Part shown: positions 1-6,479 of the stretch, piece after piece
Layout of the letters: each line of letters starts with the position of its first letter
Numbering within the stretch: position 1 is the first letter of the stretch
Origin: Candidatus Zixiibacteriota bacterium
Lineage (GTDB): Bacteria > Zixibacteria > MSB-5A5 > JAABVY01 > JAHJOQ01
DNA: 12,212 bases
Reading direction: 5' to 3'
Assembly (NCBI GenBank): GCA_024275215.1
Contig: JAJRZO010000285.1
Span: 1-12,212, forward strand
Notes under the pieces: model-generated
What the model was told of the DNA's origin: nothing
The model's database searches: none
What the model saw: the letters and a program-made list of their open reading frames with translations, nothing else
Program-made: the position numbers and the translations under genes

Positions 1-873
1 GACAGATGGAATTATATCGTAAGCTATCCTGCCGCCGCAGATGTGGATGGTGACGAATATCCTGATTTACTGTTTACAATTTCGTCGCTTTGGGGAGATG
101 GAGAAATCTATGTCCTCAAACATGATGGAACACCATATCGACCTAACCTGATCGGTGACGGATCATGGTTTGCTTATGTGGATGGTTCACTTGGTAGTCC
201 TGTCATCGGGGATGTTTCCGGCGATGGAGAAGTGGATATTGTGGTGAGGGCAGGATCGGTACTCCCCGGATCGAAGTTCGAAAGGATTTTCGCATTCAAC
301 AGGGAAGGCGAAGTTCTTGACGGATGGCCTATTTATTCTTTTGCATCACCCAGCGAAGTGTTAGGCGGCACGCAGCATACCCCGATACTGACCGATATTG
401 ATCTTGACGGTCTCACGGATATTGTCTGCACTTCTGATGACGGTCAGGTCTATGTTTGGAAACTGGAGACGCCATACGATCCGAACAATATCCCCTGGGG
501 GCAGTTCCTCCATGACAGCAGGAATTCAGGCATTCTGCCAAAAGACAGTGTCATTACTCATGCTGAATCGCCTGATGACGGCATGGTAATCCCGCAGTCA
601 TTCAGCCTCGGACAGAATTATCCGAACCCGTTCAACTCTGACACGAAAATCGAATTTGAAGTCAATAAAACATCTCAGGTAACGATCGAAGTGTTCAATC
701 TGCTCGGACAGAAAGTCAGGACTTTACTGAATGACCGGATCGAATATGGTAAACACGAGATCGGCTGGGATGGCAGTGACGATGACAACAACGATGTTGC
801 CTCCGGGATATATTTCTATCGTATGAAGTCGGATGATTTCGTACGAACTCGGAAAATGATCAAACTGAACTGA
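1..873 (+). CDS. Secreted FG-GAP/VCBS-type beta-propeller protein with T9SS sorting domain (5' end missing)
   Basis: The reading frame is open from the first base, so the true start lies upstream; the ATG at 43 is internal. 290 residues are visible. The N-terminal half carries several Asp/Gly-rich loops of the FG-GAP/VCBS propeller type, such as DVDGDEYPDLL, DVSGDGEVDIV and DIDLDGLTDIV, which in this family usually bind calcium. From about window residue 196 to the end is a type A T9SS C-terminal sorting domain: QNYPNPFN at 205-212, then a beta-rich module with VFNLLGQKVRTL, a W-D turn, ASGIYFYRM and a final RKMIKLN. By family knowledge such tails direct export across the outer membrane and are then cleaved or anchored. 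The next gene begins 1 nt after the stop, so the two are probably co-transcribed. Catalytic function, if any, would be in the missing upstream part. Confidence 0.9.
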   Translation, partial: DRWNYIVSYPAAADVDGDEYPDLLFTISSLWGDGEIYVLKHDGTPYRPNLIGDGSWFAYVDGSLGSPVIGDVSGDGEVDIVVRAGSVLPGSKFERIFAFNREGEVLDGWPIYSFASPSEVLGGTQHTPILTDIDLDGLTDIVCTSDDGQVYVWKLETPYDPNNIPWGQFLHDSRNSGILPKDSVITHAESPDDGMVIPQSFSLGQNYPNPFNSDTKIEFEVNKTSQVTIEVFNLLGQKVRTLLNDRIEYGKHEIGWDGSDDDNNDVASGIYFYRMKSDDFVRTRKMIKLN

Positions 874-874
874 T

Positions 875-3115
875 ATGCGCGGATCAAAAAGCCTTACTCT
901 ATCAGTGGTTGCGGTGTTAATCGTGACCGGGTTCTATATCCTGTCAGCGGCAGACGCCCATACAGGTTTTAACGACAGGATCAGCATTCAGTTTGATTCT
1001 GATATTCTCTGGAGAACTGTGCTTGATACCCGGCATGAAAAAGGAATGATATTTCTTCTGATGCCAAACGGCATTCAGGTATATGATGGCGGAGTGGATT
1101 TTGTCAATCCGTCGTTGGTGTCTCAGTTGAAACTTGATGGGAGATACGACCGTCTGGAATTGTTCGCCGGCAATGGTGCAGCCTACTCGAGCGATGGACG
1201 AATTGTATTTGTTGATGTCTCCGATCCTTATGAGATGAAAATGCGTGGAAATGTTGATGTGAACGATACAATCTTCGACTATGTTATGTACAACGGCATC
1301 GGATTCGCGGCGTGTGGTTTCGATGGCGTAAAGATCATTGGCCAGTCAGATGTGAAAAATCCCGCTGTTACGAGTGATCTTCAGGATGCTGTTCATGCTG
1401 TCGCTGTTGACGCTGAAGGTGGGCATCTGTATGTGGCTGATGACTACAACGGACTACTTGTCTATGACCTGAGTGATCCGCTCGCACCGCAGTTGATCGA
1501 TTTCATACTCTTTTCTACGGTTGTCAGGGATATCTCTGTGACAGGCGACAAATTGTATATAGCAACTGGCGACATGGGTGTTGATGCGTATCGTGTCGAA
1601 CTGCCGTGGCGGATTGTTCCACTCAGGACAGACACGGTCGGTTCGCAGGTCTCTAAGGTCAAGTCGTTCGACGAGGCTGTGCTTGCAGTTGATCTGTATG
1701 GAGCGATCCATGTTTTCAGCGCCAGGAGTTCCGAGGAGAGAATCGTTATAAGCAGCGATGAGTCTTCTGATCGATTCGATTTTGCAAGACTTGGTGGACG
1801 CGATTATGTATTGACACCTGACCGTTCAGGTGATTTCAGAGTGTTGTCGGTTGACAATGAATCTGAGCGGGGCCAGGTTTGGTTATATCCCGGATCAAAC
1901 AGCATATCGAACGTGGCTTTACTCGACAGTTTGCTTCTTGTTTCCGATCAGTCTGATGATCTCGGAATGTGGAAGATTGGTGATGGTACGCCAAAGAAAG
2001 TCTCCTCACTTGAATCATCGAATCAGTTGACTTATGTGACGGCTCTTGATTCGCTTGTGTTTGTTGCCGAAAACAGTTTAGCTGCCGGTTTCCTGCATTT
2101 GTTGAGCACTGCCGGGGATTGCTGCGAACTGGATTTTGAGAAGACCATGATGTCTGTTTCAGACATTGCAGATATTAAGGCAGAGTACAACGATACCGGA
2201 AGTATAGACATAGTTTCGTTCGGTAACGATGGCACCACGATCATGACAATCGGATTTCCGGAAGACTCGCTGAATGACTTCTATGTTGCTGCGAATTATG
2301 CCTCGATACTATCCGGATTCCGAATTGCCGCTGCGGAGAGAGCTGGGGAGTATGTGTATACGATTACCTCAAAGGGGTCAATCGGCACTATCTACGATGC
2401 GAGCATGATTACTTTCGGTGAGCCTGTACCGGAGATAGGCGGTTTTTCGATTCGGGGAGGAGTCAGGAGCATTGAGGTGCTGGACAATGTCTGCTATGCG
2501 GCAGGATCGTTCGGTCTCAGAGTGTTTGAAATGGATGGCCCGTTGATCGGTCGGTTGATCGATAATTTCTGCAGCTCCTATGGTTTTCATGACCTGGTTA
2601 TTGACGAAGAGAATAATCTCATGTTCGCGGCGCTGGGAGGCGATGGGATCGCCGTCTTTGACATAACTGACCGCGCAACACCGGAATTGCTGTCGATTAC
2701 AGACACTCCCGGTTTTGCGACGCAACTTGATGTCGATGATGATTTCATAGCCGTTGCGGATGAACATTCTGCCCAGATTTTCAGATACGAACTCTATGAC
2801 AGCAACCGCAACCGTGTTATCCCGAAGAACTATATTCTCTCTCAGAATTACCCAAACCCGTTCAATAGCATCACAAAGATCACCGTCTCCATTCCGAACA
2901 CTGAATCAACCGGAGAACAGGCAAGGCTCGAAATCTTTAACCCACTCGGTCAGATAGTCAGAACTATTGTCGACAGGCCCTTGGAGCCGGGGAAACATGT
3001 TTTCACCTGGGATGCGAGAGGCTATCAGGGAGAAACAGTGGCGAGTGGAGTCTACTTCTATCGCTTTTCCACTACCGGATTCACCGAGACACGGAAGATG
3101 CTGTATTTGAAATAG
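875..3115 (+). CDS. Secreted LVIVD-repeat beta-propeller protein with T9SS sorting domain
   Basis: 746 residues. The start at 875 follows the upstream stop by 1 nt and gives a clear signal peptide (basic RGSK, hydrophobic core about 7-24, likely cleavage after ADA at 28). It has no good Shine-Dalgarno, which fits translational coupling to the preceding gene. The body (about 35-640) contains repeated units of the LVIVD/beta-propeller kind, alternating a strand like LYVADDYNGLLVYDLSDP or GDGIAVFDITDRATPELL with a short linker. Such units are common in surface proteins and carry no recognisable catalytic residues. The tail has QNYPNPFN at 657-664, then IFNPLGQIVRTI, ASGVYFYRF and TRKMLYLK: a type A T9SS sorting domain closely parallel to the upstream gene's tail. 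A cell-surface or released protein is inferred; the ligand or role is unknown. Confidence 0.9.
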   Translation: MRGSKSLTLSVVAVLIVTGFYILSAADAHTGFNDRISIQFDSDILWRTVLDTRHEKGMIFLLMPNGIQVYDGGVDFVNPSLVSQLKLDGRYDRLELFAGNGAAYSSDGRIVFVDVSDPYEMKMRGNVDVNDTIFDYVMYNGIGFAACGFDGVKIIGQSDVKNPAVTSDLQDAVHAVAVDAEGGHLYVADDYNGLLVYDLSDPLAPQLIDFILFSTVVRDISVTGDKLYIATGDMGVDAYRVELPWRIVPLRTDTVGSQVSKVKSFDEAVLAVDLYGAIHVFSARSSEERIVISSDESSDRFDFARLGGRDYVLTPDRSGDFRVLSVDNESERGQVWLYPGSNSISNVALLDSLLLVSDQSDDLGMWKIGDGTPKKVSSLESSNQLTYVTALDSLVFVAENSLAAGFLHLLSTAGDCCELDFEKTMMSVSDIADIKAEYNDTGSIDIVSFGNDGTTIMTIGFPEDSLNDFYVAANYASILSGFRIAAAERAGEYVYTITSKGSIGTIYDASMITFGEPVPEIGGFSIRGGVRSIEVLDNVCYAAGSFGLRVFEMDGPLIGRLIDNFCSSYGFHDLVIDEENNLMFAALGGDGIAVFDITDRATPELLSITDTPGFATQLDVDDDFIAVADEHSAQIFRYELYDSNRNRVIPKNYILSQNYPNPFNSITKITVSIPNTESTGEQARLEIFNPLGQIVRTIVDRPLEPGKHVFTWDARGYQGETVASGVYFYRFSTTGFTETRKMLYLK

Positions 3116-3206
3116 ATGTTCTTGTCTGATTAAAACAGGAAACACCCCATGCGTTTACACGTAGAACCCTAAGGACAGGGAGTGGCACGGTATGTTGAAC
3201 ATTGTC

Positions 3207-3235
3207 TTGACACCCCTTGCGCTATTTGATAGTTT
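3207..3235 (+). promoter_or_regulatory. Probable sigma70-type promoter for the exported 239-aa protein
   Basis: A perfect TTGACA at 3207-3212 lies 51 nt before the downstream start codon. The -10 is ambiguous: TAGTTT at 3230-3235 has the ideal 17-nt spacer but only 3 of 6 matches to consensus, while GATAGT at 3228-3233 has 4 of 6 with a short 15-nt spacer. The spacing to the next gene and the intergenic location support a promoter. Confidence 0.45.
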
Positions 3236-3246
3236 CTCGACAAGCT

Positions 3247-3254
3247 AAGGAGGG
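3247..3254 (+). promoter_or_regulatory. Strong Shine-Dalgarno (AAGGAGGG) with two candidate starts
   Basis: AAGGAGGG precedes both a GTG at 3258 and an ATG at 3264, in the same frame. From GGAGG (3249-3253) the gaps are 4 nt to the GTG and 10 nt to the ATG, so spacing alone does not decide. ATG is preferred because it is the commoner codon and gives an ordinary signal-peptide start (MKN). Confidence 0.7.
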
Positions 3255-3263
3255 AAAGTGACT

Positions 3264-3983
3264 ATGAAAAATCCTGCTTCGATAGCATTGCAATTGTTGC
3301 TGACAATATGTGTACTTGCACCGGCGATGGCCTTCGGCGGCAAGAAGGACGCTGGCGAGATTGTAGGCGACTCGATGTATGTGGACAACAAGTTCGGGTT
3401 TTCGTTGACTAAGACAGACATCTGGAAATTCAAACAGGTGTACAAGAACAAAGATATTACTCGTGTTGTACTGACAATGAAAAACCCGACAATTCCGATT
3501 ACATTCTCTGAGCACAAAGACTATTTCACCGAGCCACAGATAACTATATTAGCGTACGAGAAAGAAAAGGCAGACCCGAAGGAATACGCCAAGTTTCTGC
3601 TCGCTGATAAAGGCAAAGATGATCTGAAGAAAAAAGCATACTCGAAATTCCTTCTTTTCCAGGCAGATTCGAAATACACTTTTGAGCATCAGAGGACCAG
3701 GTCGGCGAAAATTGGCGGAGAGTACGCTGCAAGGATCAAAGGCAGAAAACAGTACTACTGGGCTTTTGAGGGTAAGGATGCAAATGCCGATAATCGAACC
3801 GGCTTTGCTCGCGGCGATATTCTCTCCGGCTACATTTCAGGCAGCATATATGTCATCTGCACAGAGAAGTATATTGTCCTGGTCGAATGTGTGGGAGAGA
3901 ATGAAATGATCCGCGATTTGAGCAAAGACTTCGATGCTGTACTCGACGGGTTTAAGTTCAGCGATGACATGAGGAAGCAGTAG
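3264..3983 (+). CDS. Exported protein of unknown function, possible PsbP/Mog1-like fold
   Basis: 239 residues from the ATG (241 if the in-frame GTG at 3258 is used). An N-terminal signal peptide is clear: MKN, a hydrophobic core about 7-20, and a likely signal peptidase I site after AMA at 23. The mature part is Lys-rich and soluble. It starts with an NKFGFSL strand and ends with FDAVLDGFKF; this pattern of an opening 'FGFS' strand and a closing 'F..ild.F.f' helix-strand resembles PsbP/Mog1-like (DUF1795-type) domains. That resemblance is an impression, not a recognised family match. No catalytic motif, lipobox or membrane segment is visible in the mature chain. It has its own strong Shine-Dalgarno and probable promoter, and another promoter follows before the next gene, so it is likely monocistronic. 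A periplasmic location is inferred. Confidence 0.85.
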   Translation: MKNPASIALQLLLTICVLAPAMAFGGKKDAGEIVGDSMYVDNKFGFSLTKTDIWKFKQVYKNKDITRVVLTMKNPTIPITFSEHKDYFTEPQITILAYEKEKADPKEYAKFLLADKGKDDLKKKAYSKFLLFQADSKYTFEHQRTRSAKIGGEYAARIKGRKQYYWAFEGKDANADNRTGFARGDILSGYISGSIYVICTEKYIVLVECVGENEMIRDLSKDFDAVLDGFKFSDDMRKQ

Positions 3984-4008
3984 CCCTTGCCGTTTCCGGT
4001 GTTTTTGT

Positions 4009-4037
4009 TTGACAGCCCTGCGGCGTTCTGGTAATAT
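4009..4037 (+). promoter_or_regulatory. Sigma70-type promoter of the lapA-like to miaA operon
   Basis: Perfect TTGACA at 4009-4014, a 17-nt spacer, and TAATAT at 4032-4037 (4 of 6 matches, including the key second A and final T). Transcription would start near 4044, giving a leader of about 20 nt that contains the AAAGGAGG Shine-Dalgarno at 4052-4059. It lies in the 80-nt gap before the six-gene array and is the only convincing promoter I noticed for it. Confidence 0.75.
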
Positions 4038-4063
4038 GCCGTTGTCTGTCTAAAGGAGGATTT

Positions 4064-4390
4064 ATGTGGGCAATTAGATATTTCCTGCTCCTGATCTTGA
4101 TTGTGGTAATTCTCGGATTCGCGGTGTTGAATTCATCTCAGAAAGTGTTGATAAATCTTCCGCAAAAGACAATTCCGAATGTTCCGCTGACCCTCGTAAT
4201 TCTCTCTGCATTCTGTGTCGGACTACTGGTCAGCTTTATCCTGACTGTTGCGCACACCATAAAAATGTCCGGTCAGGTCAGGAGCGGCAGGAGGAAAGTC
4301 ACGCAACTGGAAATGGAGCTTGCAGCATTGAGGAATCGTTCACTTGAGGACATCGACAATCTCGATGAGAACGAGGTCAAGGCGGAATGA
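4064..4390 (+). CDS. LapA-domain (DUF1049) inner-membrane protein
   Basis: 108 residues, close to the usual size of LapA-family proteins. It has two hydrophobic segments, about 6-22 and 42-64, joined by a short loop with the family-like pattern N-S-x-Q-x-V-x-x-N. A charged cytoplasmic tail (about 68-108) has a likely short coiled coil near 74-98. In E. coli LapA partners LapB, which controls LpxC turnover and lipopolysaccharide assembly. Here the next gene, overlapping by 4 nt (ATGA), encodes a membrane-anchored TPR protein resembling LapB, which strongly supports the assignment. AAAGGAGG at 4052-4059 sits 4 nt before the ATG and fixes the start. As first gene of the operon it has the best ribosome-binding site of the six. 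Whether this organism makes LPS is not shown here. Confidence 0.85.
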   Translation: MWAIRYFLLLILIVVILGFAVLNSSQKVLINLPQKTIPNVPLTLVILSAFCVGLLVSFILTVAHTIKMSGQVRSGRRKVTQLEMELAALRNRSLEDIDNLDENEVKAE

Positions 4391-5451
4391 CGACATTCGG
4401 ATGGATTGTGGTGGCGGCGATAGCAATTGTTGTGGCAGCCGGCGGAATATACTACTACTATTTTCGCAGACAGTTGCGCGACAATGTCTCTCCTGACGGA
4501 AACTATGTGGAGGCGCTCAGGGCTTTGCTTGATGGCAACCAGACACTCGCGTTTCTGAAACTCAAGGAAACAGTCACTCACGATTCGAACAATATCGACG
4601 CATATCTCAGGCTTGCGGCAATACTGCGCCAACGCGGAATGCACGCAAAAGCGTTGCAGCTCAGCATGGATCTGAGCATCAGGCAGAATATCAGCGCTGC
4701 AGACCGTGTCAGAGTACTGTACAATCTTGCTGAGGATCATGTGATTGCGGGCAAGATGGAGGCTGCTGAAAGTATCTATAAACAACTCCTGCTGATGAGC
4801 GGTCAGAAACCGACTGCGACACAAAAGCTCGTCGAACTCTATGAACGCATGGGAAGATGGAACGAAGCTTTCAAGGCAGCTCAGAACTATCTTGATCTTA
4901 CTGACAACCGCGATAAATCCTCGCTCTGCAAATACAAAATGCGAATTGCGGATGAACTTGTCGCCAGTGGGGAGTATCACAAAGCTCGCACTGAATTCAA
5001 AGAAGCTCTGAAGCTGAATAAAGAATGCGCGGAGGCTGTGGTCGGACTCGGTGATGCCTATGACAAAGAGGGACGAACTGAGGATGCCGTTAAAGCCTGG
5101 AGGAAGATAATCGATGTCGCGCCTGAAAAGGCAGAGCTTGTTTTTGAGCGATTGAGGAAAGCCCTGTTTGATCTCGGACAGTTTGGTGAGATCGAGGAAC
5201 TTTACGCCAAAGTACTGGAGAGAGATAACGACAATGTCGCTGCACTGACCGGGCTTGCAAATCTGTCTGAGAAAAAAGGCGATCCCGCACAGGCAGAGGA
5301 TACGTACCATCGGATACTCGAAATCAAGCCTGACTATGCTCCAGCGATTGTCGGGTTGCTGAAATTGTACAGGGAAGGCAAAAGATTCGGCGAAGCTGCG
5401 CAAGTTATAGATAAAACAGTCGATTCGATTCTTACTGTCGACAAGTCATAA
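4387..5451 (+). CDS. Membrane-anchored TPR protein, LapB/YciM-like but lacking the C-terminal zinc domain
   Basis: 354 residues. A single N-terminal membrane helix (about 5-26) followed by RR at 27-28 suggests that the rest faces the cytoplasm. After a short linker containing NYVEALRALLDGNQTLA, similar in position and pattern to the start of E. coli LapB, about seven or eight TPR-like helical pairs run from roughly residue 69 to 345. Examples are LRLAAILRQRGMHAKAL and GLGDAYDKEGRTEDAVKAW. E. coli LapB is a little longer (389 residues) and ends in a rubredoxin-like zinc ribbon with two CxxC knuckles. Here the only cysteines are isolated ones inside TPRs, and the protein stops after the last repeat. 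Overlap by ATGA with the LapA-like gene implies coupled translation. By context it is a LapB-type scaffold; its target (for example an LpxC-FtsH equivalent) is unknown. Confidence 0.85.
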   Translation: MTTFGWIVVAAIAIVVAAGGIYYYYFRRQLRDNVSPDGNYVEALRALLDGNQTLAFLKLKETVTHDSNNIDAYLRLAAILRQRGMHAKALQLSMDLSIRQNISAADRVRVLYNLAEDHVIAGKMEAAESIYKQLLLMSGQKPTATQKLVELYERMGRWNEAFKAAQNYLDLTDNRDKSSLCKYKMRIADELVASGEYHKARTEFKEALKLNKECAEAVVGLGDAYDKEGRTEDAVKAWRKIIDVAPEKAELVFERLRKALFDLGQFGEIEELYAKVLERDNDNVAALTGLANLSEKKGDPAQAEDTYHRILEIKPDYAPAIVGLLKLYREGKRFGEAAQVIDKTVDSILTVDKS

Positions 5452-5457
5452 GCCCAA

Positions 5458-6471
5458 ATGATCTCAAACTCTCGACCAAGCTTTGCGCTGGCCGCGGCTG
5501 TGGCAGCCTTTTTTTTCCTGAGCGATTGTCTGTTCGCCAGTCGCTATACTGAGGTCGATAACTTTCTGCGCTCCGGTAATCTCGAGCTTGCAAGGGAAGA
5601 ACTCGACAGTATAGTCAGCTCTGATTTTATCGATGCCGAAGGGTTCTACTATTATTCACGGCTCGAAACAAGAGGAGAGGTCGCGTTGGAGCATCTTCGC
5701 AAGAGTCTGAATCTGTGTGACGATACCGACTGTTCTTCTACTCTCGCCGAGCTTGCTGACGCACTTTACAGCAACGGGAAATATGACAGAGTGATCAAAC
5801 TCTTTGACAAGTATGCGAAAAAAGTCTCGAAATCACAAGCGGGTTTCAAATTCTACTGGTTTGCAGCAATGTCGAAAATGCACAACGGTGATTTCAAGGA
5901 TGCGGAAAAGATTTTCAAGAAAATCGAAAAAGATTTCGAAGATGTATATCTATCGCATTGGGGTGTTCTGGGCAGAGGACTTGCGAAAGATGGCTCCGGA
6001 AAGATGAAAGACGCCTCAGCAATCTTTCGTTCTCTGACAGCATCGGGTGGGGAAGTTTCCGCGCTCGCTCTTTACAATGAATCTGTCCTTGCAGCAGAGA
6101 GTGGAAGGAGAGAAGATGCTCTTCATGGCTACAACCTGCTCGATATTCGTTTCGATGACTTCATTGGGAGCGCCGAGCTTGCAAGCCTGATACTGAACAA
6201 GGAACATCCCGCGTCTGGCGATGCTGAGAAGCTGGCTGATGTCACATATACTGTCGAGATGGGCGTCTTCAGAGAAAAAGAAGAAGCTGAGAAACTATAT
6301 GGCAGGCTCAAGGCGGGCAAGTGGTCGGTCAGACTCGACAAACGGAAGATTGCCGACCGGAACTACTGGGTTGTTCAGGTCGGAGTTTTTCGAAGCAGCG
6401 AGTCGGCGAAAGAGACAAGAAAGAAACTCGAATCTCTCATACCGGGTAATTACCGGGTGGTCCTGAGATAG
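5458..6471 (+). CDS. Exported TPR-like protein with C-terminal SPOR (peptidoglycan-binding) domain
   Basis: 337 residues. The N-terminus has a signal peptide with hydrophobic core about 9-22 and probable cleavage after LFA at 27. The LSDC stretch is not a good lipobox because Asp precedes Cys. Residues about 30-245 are helical TPR-like repeats, for example ALYSNGKYDRVIKLFDKYAK and SKMHNGDFKDAEKIFKKIEK. Residues 263-337 form a SPOR domain: two similar halves, YTVEMGVFREKEEAEKLYGRL and YWVVQVGVFRSSESAKETRKKL, the usual beta-alpha-beta repeat. SPOR domains bind denuded glycan strands, often at division septa, so a periplasmic, cell-wall-associated role is inferred. It starts 6 nt after the LapB-like gene with no visible Shine-Dalgarno, suggesting reinitiation. 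Its place after two envelope genes fits an envelope module. Confidence 0.88.
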   Translation: MISNSRPSFALAAAVAAFFFLSDCLFASRYTEVDNFLRSGNLELAREELDSIVSSDFIDAEGFYYYSRLETRGEVALEHLRKSLNLCDDTDCSSTLAELADALYSNGKYDRVIKLFDKYAKKVSKSQAGFKFYWFAAMSKMHNGDFKDAEKIFKKIEKDFEDVYLSHWGVLGRGLAKDGSGKMKDASAIFRSLTASGGEVSALALYNESVLAAESGRREDALHGYNLLDIRFDDFIGSAELASLILNKEHPASGDAEKLADVTYTVEMGVFREKEEAEKLYGRLKAGKWSVRLDKRKIADRNYWVVQVGVFRSSESAKETRKKLESLIPGNYRVVLR

Positions 6472-6479
6472 TCATTCCA

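Noticed and set aside
3167..3180. Small hairpin CCCT-AAGGAC-AGGG after the second T9SS gene
   Set aside because: Only four base pairs and no following T-run; not a convincing terminator.
3988..4010. Possible intrinsic terminator: CCG-TTTC-CGG followed by TTTTTGTTT
   Set aside because: The stem has only three G-C pairs plus two wobble pairs, and the T-run overlaps the -35 element of the next promoter. Too weak to call, although some termination there is possible.
4273..5403. 376-codon open frame on the - strand opposite the LapB-like gene
   Set aside because: It is wholly antisense to a convincing TPR gene in an operon, has no recognisable domain and no ribosome-binding site that I could see; it is a codon-bias shadow.
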